DNA from: Psychroserpens burtonensis DSM 12212
Lineage (GTDB): Bacteria; Bacteroidota; Bacteroidia; Flavobacteriales; Flavobacteriaceae
Assembly (NCBI RefSeq): GCF_000425305.1
Contig: NZ_AUDE01000001.1
Location: forward strand, 62,001 to 126,000
Reading direction: 5' to 3'
Length of the DNA: 64,000 nucleotides
A program made the translations under genes and the position numbers. The notes beneath the pieces were generated by a model that saw only the letters and a list, made by a program, of their open reading frames with translations, had not been told where the DNA came from and made no database searches. Positions 34,750 through 44,490 of this stretch are shown here, piece after piece (within the stretch, counting starts at the first letter, position 1; every line of letters starts with the position of its first letter).

Positions 34750-35770
34750 TAAATCAAAAAGCATTAAACATATTTTCATTGGGATTGCTCCAAACCATAT
34801 TATAAATTTTGAGAATCTTATTAGTCAAGATGATCAAATTCAAAATACAATACTATTAAACCCTGGACATTTTGAATATGACAAGAGAGTATGGTCTTCA
34901 GTTATAAATGGTTCGATCGAAATGAAATATGGGGAGTTAAGCACCTTAGGAAAGCTCAAATACCAATTGCATAAATTATCAGGTTATAGAAATTTTATTC
35001 AACAAATACATACAAAGTTATTACACAAAAATCAGAAATACAATCTATATTATTGCAATTTAGATGATGTGTTAACAAATTATGTTTTTCATCAATTAAT
35101 AAATGAAGATCTCATTAACGAGAATTATGTTGTAGAAGATGGCGTGTTAAATTATTATTATCCTTACATAGATTTAAAGAAGCTTAAAATGAAAAGGCTA
35201 TTGTGTAAAGTGATGTACAATATAAATTTTATTCCTGAAAAGGAACACCCAACAGGTATTTCTTCATCAATAGTAAAAGGACAATATGTAAGGCTTCCTC
35301 AAAAAGCATTGCATCCAGAAAAATCAATATCTTTACCCTATGACGAGATATATTATGTGCCAGATGATGATACTATTTTAATAATTGGACAAGATATAAT
35401 GCACAATGCTAAGGAAGGGTTAGAGTATTATTTGAAAAGATTAGAGCTACTGTTTGAACAAATACAAGTTATAATTAACGAAAATTCAAAAATAGTATAC
35501 AAACCGCATAGAAATGGTGATTTCAAATTAGCAACTAATTTATTAGATTCTATGTTTAATTCATATGAGTTGTTTGAAGATATCACACCAATTGAAGTTT
35601 GTATAAAAGAGATAAAGCCAAGTCAAATATTTTCCTTTGAATCCAGTGCAATGCTAAATTTGAAAATTGCGATTAAAAACCATAATGTTAAAATTGCGGT
35701 ACTTCCTTTTAATGTGAAAAAGGACGTTTTAACCAATATTTTTAAAACACTTGAAATTGATATTTTATAA
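34742..35770 (+). CDS. Candidate nonulosonate transferase (sialyl/polysialyltransferase-like)
   Basis: A 342-residue protein with no membrane segment. Three spaced motifs recall bacterial sialyltransferases: EDG (about 132-134, the D/E-D/E-G motif), YKPHRNG (about 253-259, where the HP motif reads HR) and FESSAM (the S-S/T motif, about 299-304). It would move CMP-activated pseudaminate onto the repeat unit. This is inferred from motifs and from its place after the Pse genes. There is no ATG; I chose the TTG at 34742, which overlaps wzx by 8 nt. A TTG at 34721 would add 7 residues. Confidence 0.55.
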   Translation: MNNKSKSIKHIFIGIAPNHIINFENLISQDDQIQNTILLNPGHFEYDKRVWSSVINGSIEMKYGELSTLGKLKYQLHKLSGYRNFIQQIHTKLLHKNQKYNLYYCNLDDVLTNYVFHQLINEDLINENYVVEDGVLNYYYPYIDLKKLKMKRLLCKVMYNINFIPEKEHPTGISSSIVKGQYVRLPQKALHPEKSISLPYDEIYYVPDDDTILIIGQDIMHNAKEGLEYYLKRLELLFEQIQVIINENSKIVYKPHRNGDFKLATNLLDSMFNSYELFEDITPIEVCIKEIKPSQIFSFESSAMLNLKIAIKNHNVKIAVLPFNVKKDVLTNIFKTLEIDIL

Positions 35771-37041
35771 TGACGTTAGCATTTAACCTCTTTCTTTTAG
35801 TTCTATTTTTATTGTTTTTGTATGCTATAACGAGAAAGGACTATAAAATTGTATTTCTATTTGGATTATTAGTATTTCAAGGACTTACAATTATACCATC
35901 GTTAATATATTTAGAAGAAGGTATTTATATAAGTGAACAAGGTAGAGATAGCTTTTTTGTTGGTGCTACCTTTATGTATGTTATGTATTTTTTCATAACT
36001 TTTACCGTTATTTTCATGGTGTTTGAGTTGATGAAACGTTTTAAGACTTCTCAGCCTGTCTTTAGGTTGAATAATAATATAGTGGATGAAAAAATCATTT
36101 TCTATATAGTTGTTTTTACACTCTTAATTTTATATTACAATGCTAGTCAGTCGAGACTTCCTTTATTTGATCCCACTGTAACTCGTTTTACATATTGGCC
36201 AAATTCTAAATTGCCGTTTTTAAATAAAATATTAGGGAATACGTCTATTTTTATTCCTTTTATTTTAGGACTAATTTATAAAAACAATAAAACTAAATGT
36301 CTAATTTTATTAGCGTTATACTTTGTATATAATTTTTTAATAGGCCAAAAATTCTCTCCTATAATTTTAGGTTTTTTTTCTTTTTTCTTACCAATGGTAT
36401 TAGTTTCCGAAAGGAAAATAAATTTTAAAAGATATATTAATATGAAAACTATCATTGTGATAGCTTTGATCGTGGGTTCTGTATACACAGTAATCTATAA
36501 GCGTTACGAACGGCGAAGACCCTATGCGGTTATTAAAATATATGACCCTAACGAAGCAATGTTCTATAGAGCTTTTGGTTTACAAGGACATCTAATGTGG
36601 GGAACAGTTGAGACTTATGTTTATAATGATAAACCTCATTCATACAACCCTCTAGATCTTTCATATGGAATGCAACATTTGATGAGGGAATTTGCTGCAA
36701 AAAAATCGAATCTAGACAAAGCGATTTCAAACGGATTTAATTTCACCAATGGATATCCTTCAATTTTATTTTACACTTACCCTATTTTTTTAGCATTAAT
36801 TCTTCACATTCTTGTTACTGCAATATTAATTGCTTTTCCTGGCTGGTTATTAATTCAGTTTATAAAAGCGCGAGCCTATGTTATGGCTGTTATTTTATTT
36901 CAATTTTTTAATTGGGCAATATATGCGATAACTATGGGCTACTTCTACAAATTCAACTTTATAATTGGTTTTCTCCTTTTGTATGGGGCCTACACTTCTA
37001 TCAATTACAAAAACAAAATAAAACTAAAACGTTTACGATGA
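35770..37041 (+). CDS. Wzy-like O-antigen repeat-unit polymerase
   Basis: A 423-residue protein with about ten membrane helices and a larger extracytoplasmic segment in its second half (around 240-325) that holds Arg-rich KRYERRRPYA. That layout and its place between the transferase and the ligase fit an oligosaccharide repeat-unit polymerase. Wzy proteins have very little sequence conservation, so the call rests on topology and context. The ATG overlaps the preceding stop by one base. Confidence 0.65.
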   Translation: MTLAFNLFLLVLFLLFLYAITRKDYKIVFLFGLLVFQGLTIIPSLIYLEEGIYISEQGRDSFFVGATFMYVMYFFITFTVIFMVFELMKRFKTSQPVFRLNNNIVDEKIIFYIVVFTLLILYYNASQSRLPLFDPTVTRFTYWPNSKLPFLNKILGNTSIFIPFILGLIYKNNKTKCLILLALYFVYNFLIGQKFSPIILGFFSFFLPMVLVSERKINFKRYINMKTIIVIALIVGSVYTVIYKRYERRRPYAVIKIYDPNEAMFYRAFGLQGHLMWGTVETYVYNDKPHSYNPLDLSYGMQHLMREFAAKKSNLDKAISNGFNFTNGYPSILFYTYPIFLALILHILVTAILIAFPGWLLIQFIKARAYVMAVILFQFFNWAIYAITMGYFYKFNFIIGFLLLYGAYTSINYKNKIKLKRLR

Positions 37042-38087
37042 ATTATAAGCTTTTTATTTCTGGAGTTTTTATTATGTTACTGATAGCTTGCAAATCAGAA
37101 TCTAAACCTGAAAAGAACCTAATAATCGAGGCTAGTGATCCGAAAATGGATTTGGCTGTGCTTATTAATGAACTAACTTTAGAAGATAAGTATCCTCAAA
37201 ATGATGTTAGACGATATGGCGTTTTTCCCGATCTAACAGTAGGAAACCACCCTAAAACTGGGCAAAATAAAATGAATGAAATATTAAACCTAGCAGAGAT
37301 GGGGCTTGAGCTTAATTTTCCTGAAGGTGTTTACAAAACAGTTTTAAATTTTTCTAATAGGAATGGGGTGAAACTTCATTTTGATAAGGCTGCATTTATA
37401 GGAGCAATCTTAATAAATGGAACTTCAGAACAAAAAATAAAGAATATAAACTTGACAGGAACATTGTTATCTTATAGCTCATTTTCATCTACATATAATT
37501 CTGGTGTTGCTATAGATTCTTTGATAATCAAAAATGATAAAACAATAAATATTTCAAATTTAAATAGTTCAGGTTGTAATATTTATATAGGAACGTTCTC
37601 GTTGAGTATTAATTACCTTGAAATTGAGGGCATAGGCTCTGTAGGAGATCAATTTAGGTATACGCCTGCTGCATTGATGATTCACGGTAAATCCCCTTCG
37701 CCTGAAGATATTCTTATTAAACATGCCAATATTAAATCATCAGACAGACATGGTGCTTATTTATCGGGTAAGTTTATTGAGATAAACAAATTGTTTATTA
37801 CCTCTGTTGGCTTAGGGGAAATTGAAAACATGCCTAAAATCGCTTATACAAAACCCGGAGAGGAAAAAGAAATAACTGCGGTATGGCTAAAAGATTTTGA
37901 AGATTCAAATATTGGTGATTTACATATAAACACTTCGAGCTCACCTAAGTTAAACTATGCCTTATACTTAGATTCTGGCGATATAAACTTTCCATCTACG
38001 GTATCAATAGTCCACTTAGCAGGAAAGAATAATGAAGTTAAAAGAAGTCCTGCTACAAATATTGATGTTATATACTTTAAAGAATAG
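37038..38087 (+). CDS. Lipoprotein with probable right-handed beta-helix fold
   Basis: A 349-residue protein. The signal ends in the lipobox LLIAC (Cys18). The body contains short strand-turn repeats (NFSNRNGVKLHF, KIKNINLTGTLL, KTINISNLNSSG) and looks like a pectate-lyase-type beta-helix. It may bind, modify or depolymerise the polysaccharide made by this locus, but no catalytic residues can be assigned. The ATG at 37038 overlaps the polymerase stop; a longer open frame upstream lies within that gene and is not used. Confidence 0.65.
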   Translation: MNYKLFISGVFIMLLIACKSESKPEKNLIIEASDPKMDLAVLINELTLEDKYPQNDVRRYGVFPDLTVGNHPKTGQNKMNEILNLAEMGLELNFPEGVYKTVLNFSNRNGVKLHFDKAAFIGAILINGTSEQKIKNINLTGTLLSYSSFSSTYNSGVAIDSLIIKNDKTINISNLNSSGCNIYIGTFSLSINYLEIEGIGSVGDQFRYTPAALMIHGKSPSPEDILIKHANIKSSDRHGAYLSGKFIEINKLFITSVGLGEIENMPKIAYTKPGEEKEITAVWLKDFEDSNIGDLHINTSSSPKLNYALYLDSGDINFPSTVSIVHLAGKNNEVKRSPATNIDVIYFKE

Positions 38088-38089
38088 TA

Positions 38090-39331
38090 ATGAATATGTC
38101 TATAGTTAAAAAAAAGCAGGTAATTGATTTTTGTTTTTTGCTCTTTATTTTAGTGCTTCCATTTGAGTTAATTTTTTCTCCAATAGCTTTTGGTTTGTTG
38201 GCTTTTGTGTTTTTAGTATTTGGAGATAAAAAGAATCTATTTACTGTTATTAAAAACCATTATTTAGCTAGTATAACTACTTTATTGTATGCTTATTATG
38301 TCATTGGAATGTTAATTAATGGTTCCTTTGATATTGCGAAGATAGATGCACAATTTTTCTTATTTGTAGTTCCTTTGCTGTTTGTAGTATTGAACCTGAG
38401 TATTGAGCAAATACAAAAAGCTAAAATAGTATATGTTTGGGCATGTATTGCTTTTTGTTTACTAGCTCTTTTAACTTTAGGATATAGCTTAGCAGTAAAT
38501 TATGAACATAGAAATGATTATAATTTTATACAAACTTCAATGTATCATTTCCACTATCCTTATGATGTGCTTTATATCAATTCTGGCTACATAATCTTGC
38601 TTTTTGGAATGGGCTTTAAAAGAATAAAATATTTGCTAGCTACTTTGTTTTTTACAATAATCATGTTGTCAGGAGTGAGAATGGGTGTTGGTGTTTTTAC
38701 GTTAATAACGTTAATTTATATATTAGTAAACTTTAAAAAGCTGCTCAATTTCAAAACCCTAGCCTTAATGGTATTTATTGTTCTGTTAGGTTTTGTACTA
38801 GTAAAAAATAGCAGATACGTTAATGATAAGTATTTTGACACATTAAATAAGATTGGATTTAATACAAATGAATATGTATCTGATATAGGCGAAGAGTATC
38901 ATAAGGTTACTTTAAGACAAAAGCTGTGGTCCTCAGCATGTGACGCCTTGAGTCAATCTCCTAATTTGTTTTTTGGTTATGGAGCTCAAGGGTCTCGTGA
39001 GCCATTAAATGATATTTATACAAGTAGAAATTATAAAATAGAGCTTATGAATTCTCATAATGAGTATTTAACGACCTTACTTAATGGAGGTATATTTGGC
39101 TTGTTTATTTTAATTTCGGTTTTTATTCTTTCTATTATTATAAGTATTAAATCAAATTCCATTGACAACTTATTAATTGTTGTGATTATCGCAATAGCTT
39201 TTATTACAGAATCTATGCTAGAAAGGCAAAAAGGAGCAGTATTCTTTGCTGTATTTATTACTTTAATAATTATTGAAGGAAAGTTGAAACTATTTAATTC
39301 TACTAAAACATTAGAAAATCAATTGGAGTAA
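38090..39331 (+). CDS. O-antigen ligase family protein (WaaL/Wzy_C-like)
   Basis: A 413-residue membrane protein with about 10-12 helices. The large periplasmic loop near residues 255-330 ends in MNSHNEYLTTLLNGGIFGLF, the conserved His-Asn-Glu signature of O-antigen ligases. It would transfer the finished polymer from undecaprenyl diphosphate to lipid A core, or possibly to a protein. The start codon lies 2 nt after the beta-helix gene, and it is the last gene of this transcription block. Confidence 0.78.
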   Translation: MNMSIVKKKQVIDFCFLLFILVLPFELIFSPIAFGLLAFVFLVFGDKKNLFTVIKNHYLASITTLLYAYYVIGMLINGSFDIAKIDAQFFLFVVPLLFVVLNLSIEQIQKAKIVYVWACIAFCLLALLTLGYSLAVNYEHRNDYNFIQTSMYHFHYPYDVLYINSGYIILLFGMGFKRIKYLLATLFFTIIMLSGVRMGVGVFTLITLIYILVNFKKLLNFKTLALMVFIVLLGFVLVKNSRYVNDKYFDTLNKIGFNTNEYVSDIGEEYHKVTLRQKLWSSACDALSQSPNLFFGYGAQGSREPLNDIYTSRNYKIELMNSHNEYLTTLLNGGIFGLFILISVFILSIIISIKSNSIDNLLIVVIIAIAFITESMLERQKGAVFFAVFITLIIIEGKLKLFNSTKTLENQLE

Positions 39332-39700
39332 TTAAAAACCAGATAAATCATCTTATTATTTAAAATAAATTCTTTTTCTAATGCGAATTTTAATTTTTAG
39401 CTTTCAAAATTATAGGATTTTGGGTTGATGTTTATTAATTTAATTTCTTCAATGCCCAAAATAATTAACGTTGAGTTTTATCGGGTCTAATTTTTATGGT
39501 TACACTACAATTAAGTTATTTATATTTTAAGAGGTCATGAAAAAAAATTCATAAAAAACAAATCCAGATATTATTGTTGAATTAATGGTAGAGCGTTTCA
39601 TATATAAACATTTATAAATTTCTTACTATCCACTAATACTTGAAGTTTATAAGATATAATTAATATATATTTGCAACGATTTATCACACTGTAAAGTTTA
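39332..39700. other. 369-nt non-coding gap in the polysaccharide locus
   Basis: Very AT-rich with no credible coding frame. It holds a promoter for the next block near its right end. No strong terminator was seen after the ligase gene. It separates the nonulosonate/Wzy block from the GT4-ugd-uxs-sugar transferase block, so it may be a recombination junction. Confidence 0.5.
39640..39673 (+). promoter_or_regulatory. Promoter of the second polysaccharide block
   Basis: TTG at 39640-39642, a 23-nt spacer and TATATTTG at 39666-39673. The spacer is at the long end of the accepted range. The GT4 start lies 27 nt downstream. Confidence 0.55.
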
Positions 39701-40837
39701 ATGAATAAGATAAAAGTTGTACATATACTTAACTCCGTAGGTGGTGTAGATGTGTCTTTAAGGATTATTTTGAAGAATATTGACAATCAAAATTTTGAAA
39801 ACGTCGTTATTCATGGTTTAGAGGACACCAATACCGAGTTTAAAGATAAAGACGGAAAAATCATAAAGGAATATAAAATTCCAATACAGCGAAATATTAG
39901 TCCATTAAAAGATTCATCCTCGATATCCAAGGCTATTAAGATACTACGAAAAGAAAAACCAGACATCATACATGCGCATAGCGCTAAAGGGGGTATAATA
40001 GCTAAAATTGCGACTACCTTTCTAAAGATACCTGTACTGCACACACCTCAAGCTTATTCTTTTATGAGTGGTCAAAGTAAAATCAAAAAAACCATCTTCT
40101 TATCTATTGAGAAAATGTTCGTTGGGCCTAATAACAAAATATTAGCATCGTCTACTTCTGAGCAAAATAGAGCTATAAATGAGGTTGGGTACCCTATCGA
40201 GCAAGCATTGCTTTTTAATAATTCAATAAAGCCTATATCAACAATTCAATCGCTTTCTATTGATAAAACTTGGCCAGATAATTATATCTGCTCAGTTGGA
40301 AGACCTTCCTACCAAAAAAATATTGAATTAATGTTAGATGTTCTAAATAAAATTAGAAAATCCATAAGTGATATTCATCTGGTTTTGATGGGTGTAGGTT
40401 TTCATTCACCAAACCTTGAGACAGTAAAAAAGAAAATCAGAGTATTAAATCTAGAAAGTAATATAACACTGTTAGAGTGGACAACCAGGGAAGATATTTT
40501 TAATATTATAAAAAAATCACAACTTTATTTGACTACAGCAAGATACGAAGGGCTACCTTATGCTGTTATAGAAAGCTTAGCTCTTTCGAAACCAATAGTT
40601 GCTACAGATGCAGATGGAAATCGAGACCTAGTTATTGATAATTTCAATGGAAGATTGATATTTAATGAAGACGTAAAAGAATTGTCGCAGTCTGTGGTGG
40701 GTATTATTAATTCTGAAGAACAAAAACAAATGTTTTCAATTAACTCATTAAAAATGTTCAATGAGAACTTTAATATTATCAATAACATAGGTAATTTAGA
40801 AAATATATATAGAAACAACGTAAAATTAAAGAAATGA
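39701..40837 (+). CDS. Glycosyltransferase family 4
   Basis: A 378-residue GT-B glycosyltransferase. The N-terminal HILNSVGGVDVSLRIIL acceptor domain and the C-terminal ARYEGLPYAVIESLALSKPIVATD, with the E-x7-E donor-binding motif, place it in GT4. The exact sugar is unknown. It has its own promoter and overlaps the UDP-glucose dehydrogenase by 4 nt. Confidence 0.9.
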   Translation: MNKIKVVHILNSVGGVDVSLRIILKNIDNQNFENVVIHGLEDTNTEFKDKDGKIIKEYKIPIQRNISPLKDSSSISKAIKILRKEKPDIIHAHSAKGGIIAKIATTFLKIPVLHTPQAYSFMSGQSKIKKTIFLSIEKMFVGPNNKILASSTSEQNRAINEVGYPIEQALLFNNSIKPISTIQSLSIDKTWPDNYICSVGRPSYQKNIELMLDVLNKIRKSISDIHLVLMGVGFHSPNLETVKKKIRVLNLESNITLLEWTTREDIFNIIKKSQLYLTTARYEGLPYAVIESLALSKPIVATDADGNRDLVIDNFNGRLIFNEDVKELSQSVVGIINSEEQKQMFSINSLKMFNENFNIINNIGNLENIYRNNVKLKK

Positions 40838-42132
40838 GAATCTCAGTTATAGGAACAGGTTATGTGGGCTTAGTAACAGGAACATGTTTAGCAGAAACTG
40901 GTAATGATGTGCTTTGTGTTGATATTGATGAACATAAAGTGAATCAAATGAAATCGGGAATTGTCCCAATTTATGAACCACATTTGGATGTTCTTTTTGA
41001 ACGAAATATCAAAGCTAGTAGACTTAAATTTTCAACATCACTAGAGAAGGGATTAGAACATGGAGATATTATTTTTCTAGCGTTACCAACTCCAGAAGAT
41101 GAAGATGGATCTGCCGATTTAAAATACATCTTAGGTGTCGCAGATAATATAGGTAAATTGATTACAGAGTATAAGGTAATTGTTGATAAAAGTACCGTTC
41201 CAGTAGGAACTTCAGATAAAGTTAAAGCAGCTATCGCTAAAAATGCTAACATTGAGTTTGATGTTGTTTCAAATCCAGAATTTTTAAGAGAAGGCTTTGC
41301 AGTTGATGATTTTCTAAAACCAGAGCGTATCGTTATTGGTGCTAGTTCAGAAAAGGCAATTAAACTCATGGAGAAACTTTACAAACCTTTTGTTCGTTCT
41401 GGAAACCCAATTATAGTAATGGATGAGCGCTCAGCCGAACTTACTAAATATGCAGCAAATTCATTTTTAGCAACTAAAATTACATTTATGAATGAAATAG
41501 CTAATTTTTGCGAAAAAGTTGGTGCTGATGTTGATAAAGTTAGAGTAGGAATGGGAACAGATTCCCGAATAGGAAAGCGTTTTTTATTCCCAGGAATTGG
41601 ATATGGTGGTTCCTGTTTTCCAAAAGATGTCAAGGCATTATTTAAATCAGGGATGGATAATGATTATGAGTTTGGTATTTTAAAATCTGTAATTGAAGTC
41701 AATGATAGTCAGAAAACAATACTAATCCCTAAGATAGAAGCTCATTTTAATAATAGTTTAAAAGGAAAAACATTTGGTGTTTGGGGCTTGGCATTTAAAC
41801 CAGAAACCGATGATATTAGAGAGGCTCCTTCACTATATATGATTGAAGAACTCTTGAGTAAAGGGGCTAAAATTAAAGCCTTTGATCCTGAGGCTATGCC
41901 AAACGTTAAAAATAAATTTGGTGATAATATTTATTTGGCATCAGATATGTATGATGCCACAAAAGATGTTGATGCTTTAATAATTTGCACAGAATGGAGT
42001 ATATTTAGAACTCCTGATATTTCAAAATTGAAATCAAATATGAAGGCATTTAATGTTTTTGACGGTAGAAACTTATACGATGTAAGTGATATGAAAAATG
42101 AAGGTTTTAATTATATTTCAATAGGTCGATAA
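40834..42132 (+). CDS. ugd: UDP-glucose 6-dehydrogenase
   Basis: A 432-residue enzyme that oxidises UDP-glucose to UDP-glucuronate. The NAD-binding [48 protein letters not shown] and the catalytic Cys261 in [12 protein letters not shown] are present. The next gene decarboxylates the product. It is 11 nt upstream of that gene. Confidence 0.96.
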   Translation: MRISVIGTGYVGLVTGTCLAETGNDVLCVDIDEHKVNQMKSGIVPIYEPHLDVLFERNIKASRLKFSTSLEKGLEHGDIIFLALPTPEDEDGSADLKYILGVADNIGKLITEYKVIVDKSTVPVGTSDKVKAAIAKNANIEFDVVSNPEFLREGFAVDDFLKPERIVIGASSEKAIKLMEKLYKPFVRSGNPIIVMDERSAELTKYAANSFLATKITFMNEIANFCEKVGADVDKVRVGMGTDSRIGKRFLFPGIGYGGSCFPKDVKALFKSGMDNDYEFGILKSVIEVNDSQKTILIPKIEAHFNNSLKGKTFGVWGLAFKPETDDIREAPSLYMIEELLSKGAKIKAFDPEAMPNVKNKFGDNIYLASDMYDATKDVDALIICTEWSIFRTPDISKLKSNMKAFNVFDGRNLYDVSDMKNEGFNYISIGR

Positions 42133-42143
42133 AAATCATAACA

Positions 42144-43130
42144 ATGAATACAATACTTATTACTGGTGCTGCAGGTTTTTTAGGGTCACATTTGTGTGAC
42201 CGCTTTATAAAAGAAGGTTTTCATGTCATTGGTATGGATAACTACATAACTGGAGATCAACGCAATATAGAACACCTTATTGAAAACACTAATTTTTCAT
42301 TTATTGAACATGATGTAACCAAACACATATCAATAGATCAAAAAATACACTACATACTTCATTTTGCTTCTCCAGCTAGTCCAATAGATTATCTTAAAAT
42401 ACCGATACAAACTCTTAAGGTTGGATCATTAGGAACCCATAACTTATTAGGTCTTGCTAAGGCCAAAAAAGCGAGACTATTGATAGCTTCAACATCTGAA
42501 GTATATGGAGATCCGCTTGTTCACCCACAAACAGAGGACTATTACGGCAATGTTAATACCATTGGTCCAAGGGGAGTTTATGATGAAGCAAAACGCTTTC
42601 AAGAGTCTATAACAATGGCATATCATAGGTTTCATGGAATAGAAACTAGAATTGTTAGAATTTTTAACACCTATGGTCCTAGAATGAGATTAAATGACGG
42701 AAGAGTTATTCCGGCATTTATGGGGCAAGCTTTAAGAGGTGAAGATTTAACGATTTTTGGTGATGGTTCGCAAACAAGATCATTTTGTTACGTAGATGAT
42801 CAAGTTGAAGGTATCTATAAATTATTGTTTAGCGATTATGCATATCCTGTAAATATTGGTAATCCGCATGAGATCTCTATTTGTGATTTTGCCGAAGAGA
42901 TTATAAAATTAACAAATACAACTCAAAAAGTAATTTATAAGGACTTACCTGTTGATGATCCTATGCAAAGACAACCAGACATCTCTTTAGCTAGAAAGTT
43001 ATTAAATTGGGAGCCTAAAGTGACGAGAGAAGAAGGTATGAAAAAAACGTTTGAGTTTTTTAAAAATTTACCAGAAGAAGACTTATTTAAGAGAGAGCAC
43101 AGAGATTTTTCAAAACATATAAAAACATAA
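42144..43130 (+). CDS. UDP-glucuronic acid decarboxylase (UDP-xylose synthase)
   Basis: A 328-residue SDR enzyme of the UXS family that converts UDP-glucuronate to UDP-xylose. NAD-binding GAAGFLG (8-14), [28 protein letters not shown] and catalytic Tyr146/Lys150 in [11 protein letters not shown] are typical. With ugd upstream, UDP-xylose should be made for the glycan. The sugar transferase gene follows by 1 nt. Confidence 0.94.
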   Translation: MNTILITGAAGFLGSHLCDRFIKEGFHVIGMDNYITGDQRNIEHLIENTNFSFIEHDVTKHISIDQKIHYILHFASPASPIDYLKIPIQTLKVGSLGTHNLLGLAKAKKARLLIASTSEVYGDPLVHPQTEDYYGNVNTIGPRGVYDEAKRFQESITMAYHRFHGIETRIVRIFNTYGPRMRLNDGRVIPAFMGQALRGEDLTIFGDGSQTRSFCYVDDQVEGIYKLLFSDYAYPVNIGNPHEISICDFAEEIIKLTNTTQKVIYKDLPVDDPMQRQPDISLARKLLNWEPKVTREEGMKKTFEFFKNLPEEDLFKREHRDFSKHIKT

Positions 43131-43131
43131 T

Positions 43132-44490
43132 TTGAGTTTATTTAAACAGGGACGATATTCTGGATATTTAAGACCAATTTCTTACTTAATTGATTTAAGT
43201 ATTATAAATGGTTTTGCAATCTTATATTTTTTTATAAATATTGATCCAATCATATTTATGATGTTTTCATTTATAGCATGGATCATTCTATCTGTCTATT
43301 CTAAATTTTATGAAGTATATAGATATACGAGAGAGGTTAAAATCTATTCTTTGATACTCACTCAATTAATATTGTTTACCTTAATCATTTTTGCTTTTTC
43401 TGGTTATTATTATAATCTAAATATCTATCCAATAACGATATTTAAATATGTATTATCTGTATTTCTTTGTATTGCGTTTTTTAAATTTACGATCTATTAT
43501 TTGTTGCAAAAGTATCGAGTTTCTTTCGGCGGAAATTTCAGACGTACAGTGATAATTGGCGAAAACAAAAAAACGAAGGCTCTAGAAACATTTTTTAATA
43601 AAAACCCAGAATATGGTTATGTACACGTCAATACATTTAATTTAAAAGACCGAAAGATCATTAATTTACAAAGTCTGTTCGATTATATTAAAAAAGAAGA
43701 GATAGATGAGATATACTGCTCTATTTCGGAGCTGACAAATCAACAAATTCTTGAAATAGCAGATTTTGCAGATAACAATCTTAAAATCTTAAAATTTCTT
43801 CCAGATAATAAAGACATATATTCTAAGAAATTGAGATATGAATATTATGATTATATCCCAATTCTGTCTTTAAGAACCATACCGCTTGAAGATTCATTTA
43901 ATACCATTGTCAAACGCTTTTTTGATATTATTTTTTCGAGTTTAGTTGTTATTTTTATTCTATCTTGGTTAACACCCGTAATAGCCGTATTAATTAAATT
44001 AGAATCTAAGGGGCCCGTGTTTTTCAAACAGTCGAGAAATGGGTTTAATTATAAAGAATTTGACTGTTATAAGTTTAGATCAATGACGCCTAATAAAGAT
44101 GCACATTTGTATCAAGCAACTAGAGGGGATCAACGTATTACTAAAATAGGAAGGTTGATTAGAAAAACAAGTATTGATGAACTGCCTCAGTTTTTTAATG
44201 TGCTTTTCGGAGACATGTCTGTTGTAGGACCAAGACCTCATATGGTGAGTCATACTAACATGTATGCAAAAAAAATAGACAAATTTATGGTACGACATTT
44301 TGTTAAACCAGGTATTACAGGTCTAGCCCAAATTAGCGGTTTTAGAGGGGAAATAGAATCAGATAAAGATATAATTGGTCGTGTAAAATTTGATATATTC
44401 TATATAGAAAACTGGTCTCTACTTTTAGATATCAAAATTATAGCAAAAACGTTCATGAATGCTGTTAAAGGGGATGATAAAGCTTATTAA
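43132..44490 (+). CDS. Initiating polyprenyl-phosphate sugar-1-phosphate transferase (WcaJ/WbaP-like)
   Basis: A 452-residue membrane enzyme. Four N-terminal helices and a CoA-binding-like domain (residues about 135-250) precede the bacterial sugar transferase domain (KRFFDIIFSSL, CYKFRSMTPNKDA, DELPQFFNVLFGDMSVVGPRPH). It puts the first sugar-phosphate on undecaprenyl phosphate. The start is a TTG one base after the previous stop; no ATG suits the conserved N-terminus. It converges with the minus-strand GT4 gene, overlapping by 4 nt. Confidence 0.93.
   Translation: MSLFKQGRYSGYLRPISYLIDLSIINGFAILYFFINIDPIIFMMFSFIAWIILSVYSKFYEVYRYTREVKIYSLILTQLILFTLIIFAFSGYYYNLNIYPITIFKYVLSVFLCIAFFKFTIYYLLQKYRVSFGGNFRRTVIIGENKKTKALETFFNKNPEYGYVHVNTFNLKDRKIINLQSLFDYIKKEEIDEIYCSISELTNQQILEIADFADNNLKILKFLPDNKDIYSKKLRYEYYDYIPILSLRTIPLEDSFNTIVKRFFDIIFSSLVVIFILSWLTPVIAVLIKLESKGPVFFKQSRNGFNYKEFDCYKFRSMTPNKDAHLYQATRGDQRITKIGRLIRKTSIDELPQFFNVLFGDMSVVGPRPHMVSHTNMYAKKIDKFMVRHFVKPGITGLAQISGFRGEIESDKDIIGRVKFDIFYIENWSLLLDIKIIAKTFMNAVKGDDKAY

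Noticed and set aside
40971-41369. 132-codon minus-strand frame opposite ugd
   Set aside because: It lies wholly inside a highly conserved enzyme gene on the other strand and shows no domain of its own.
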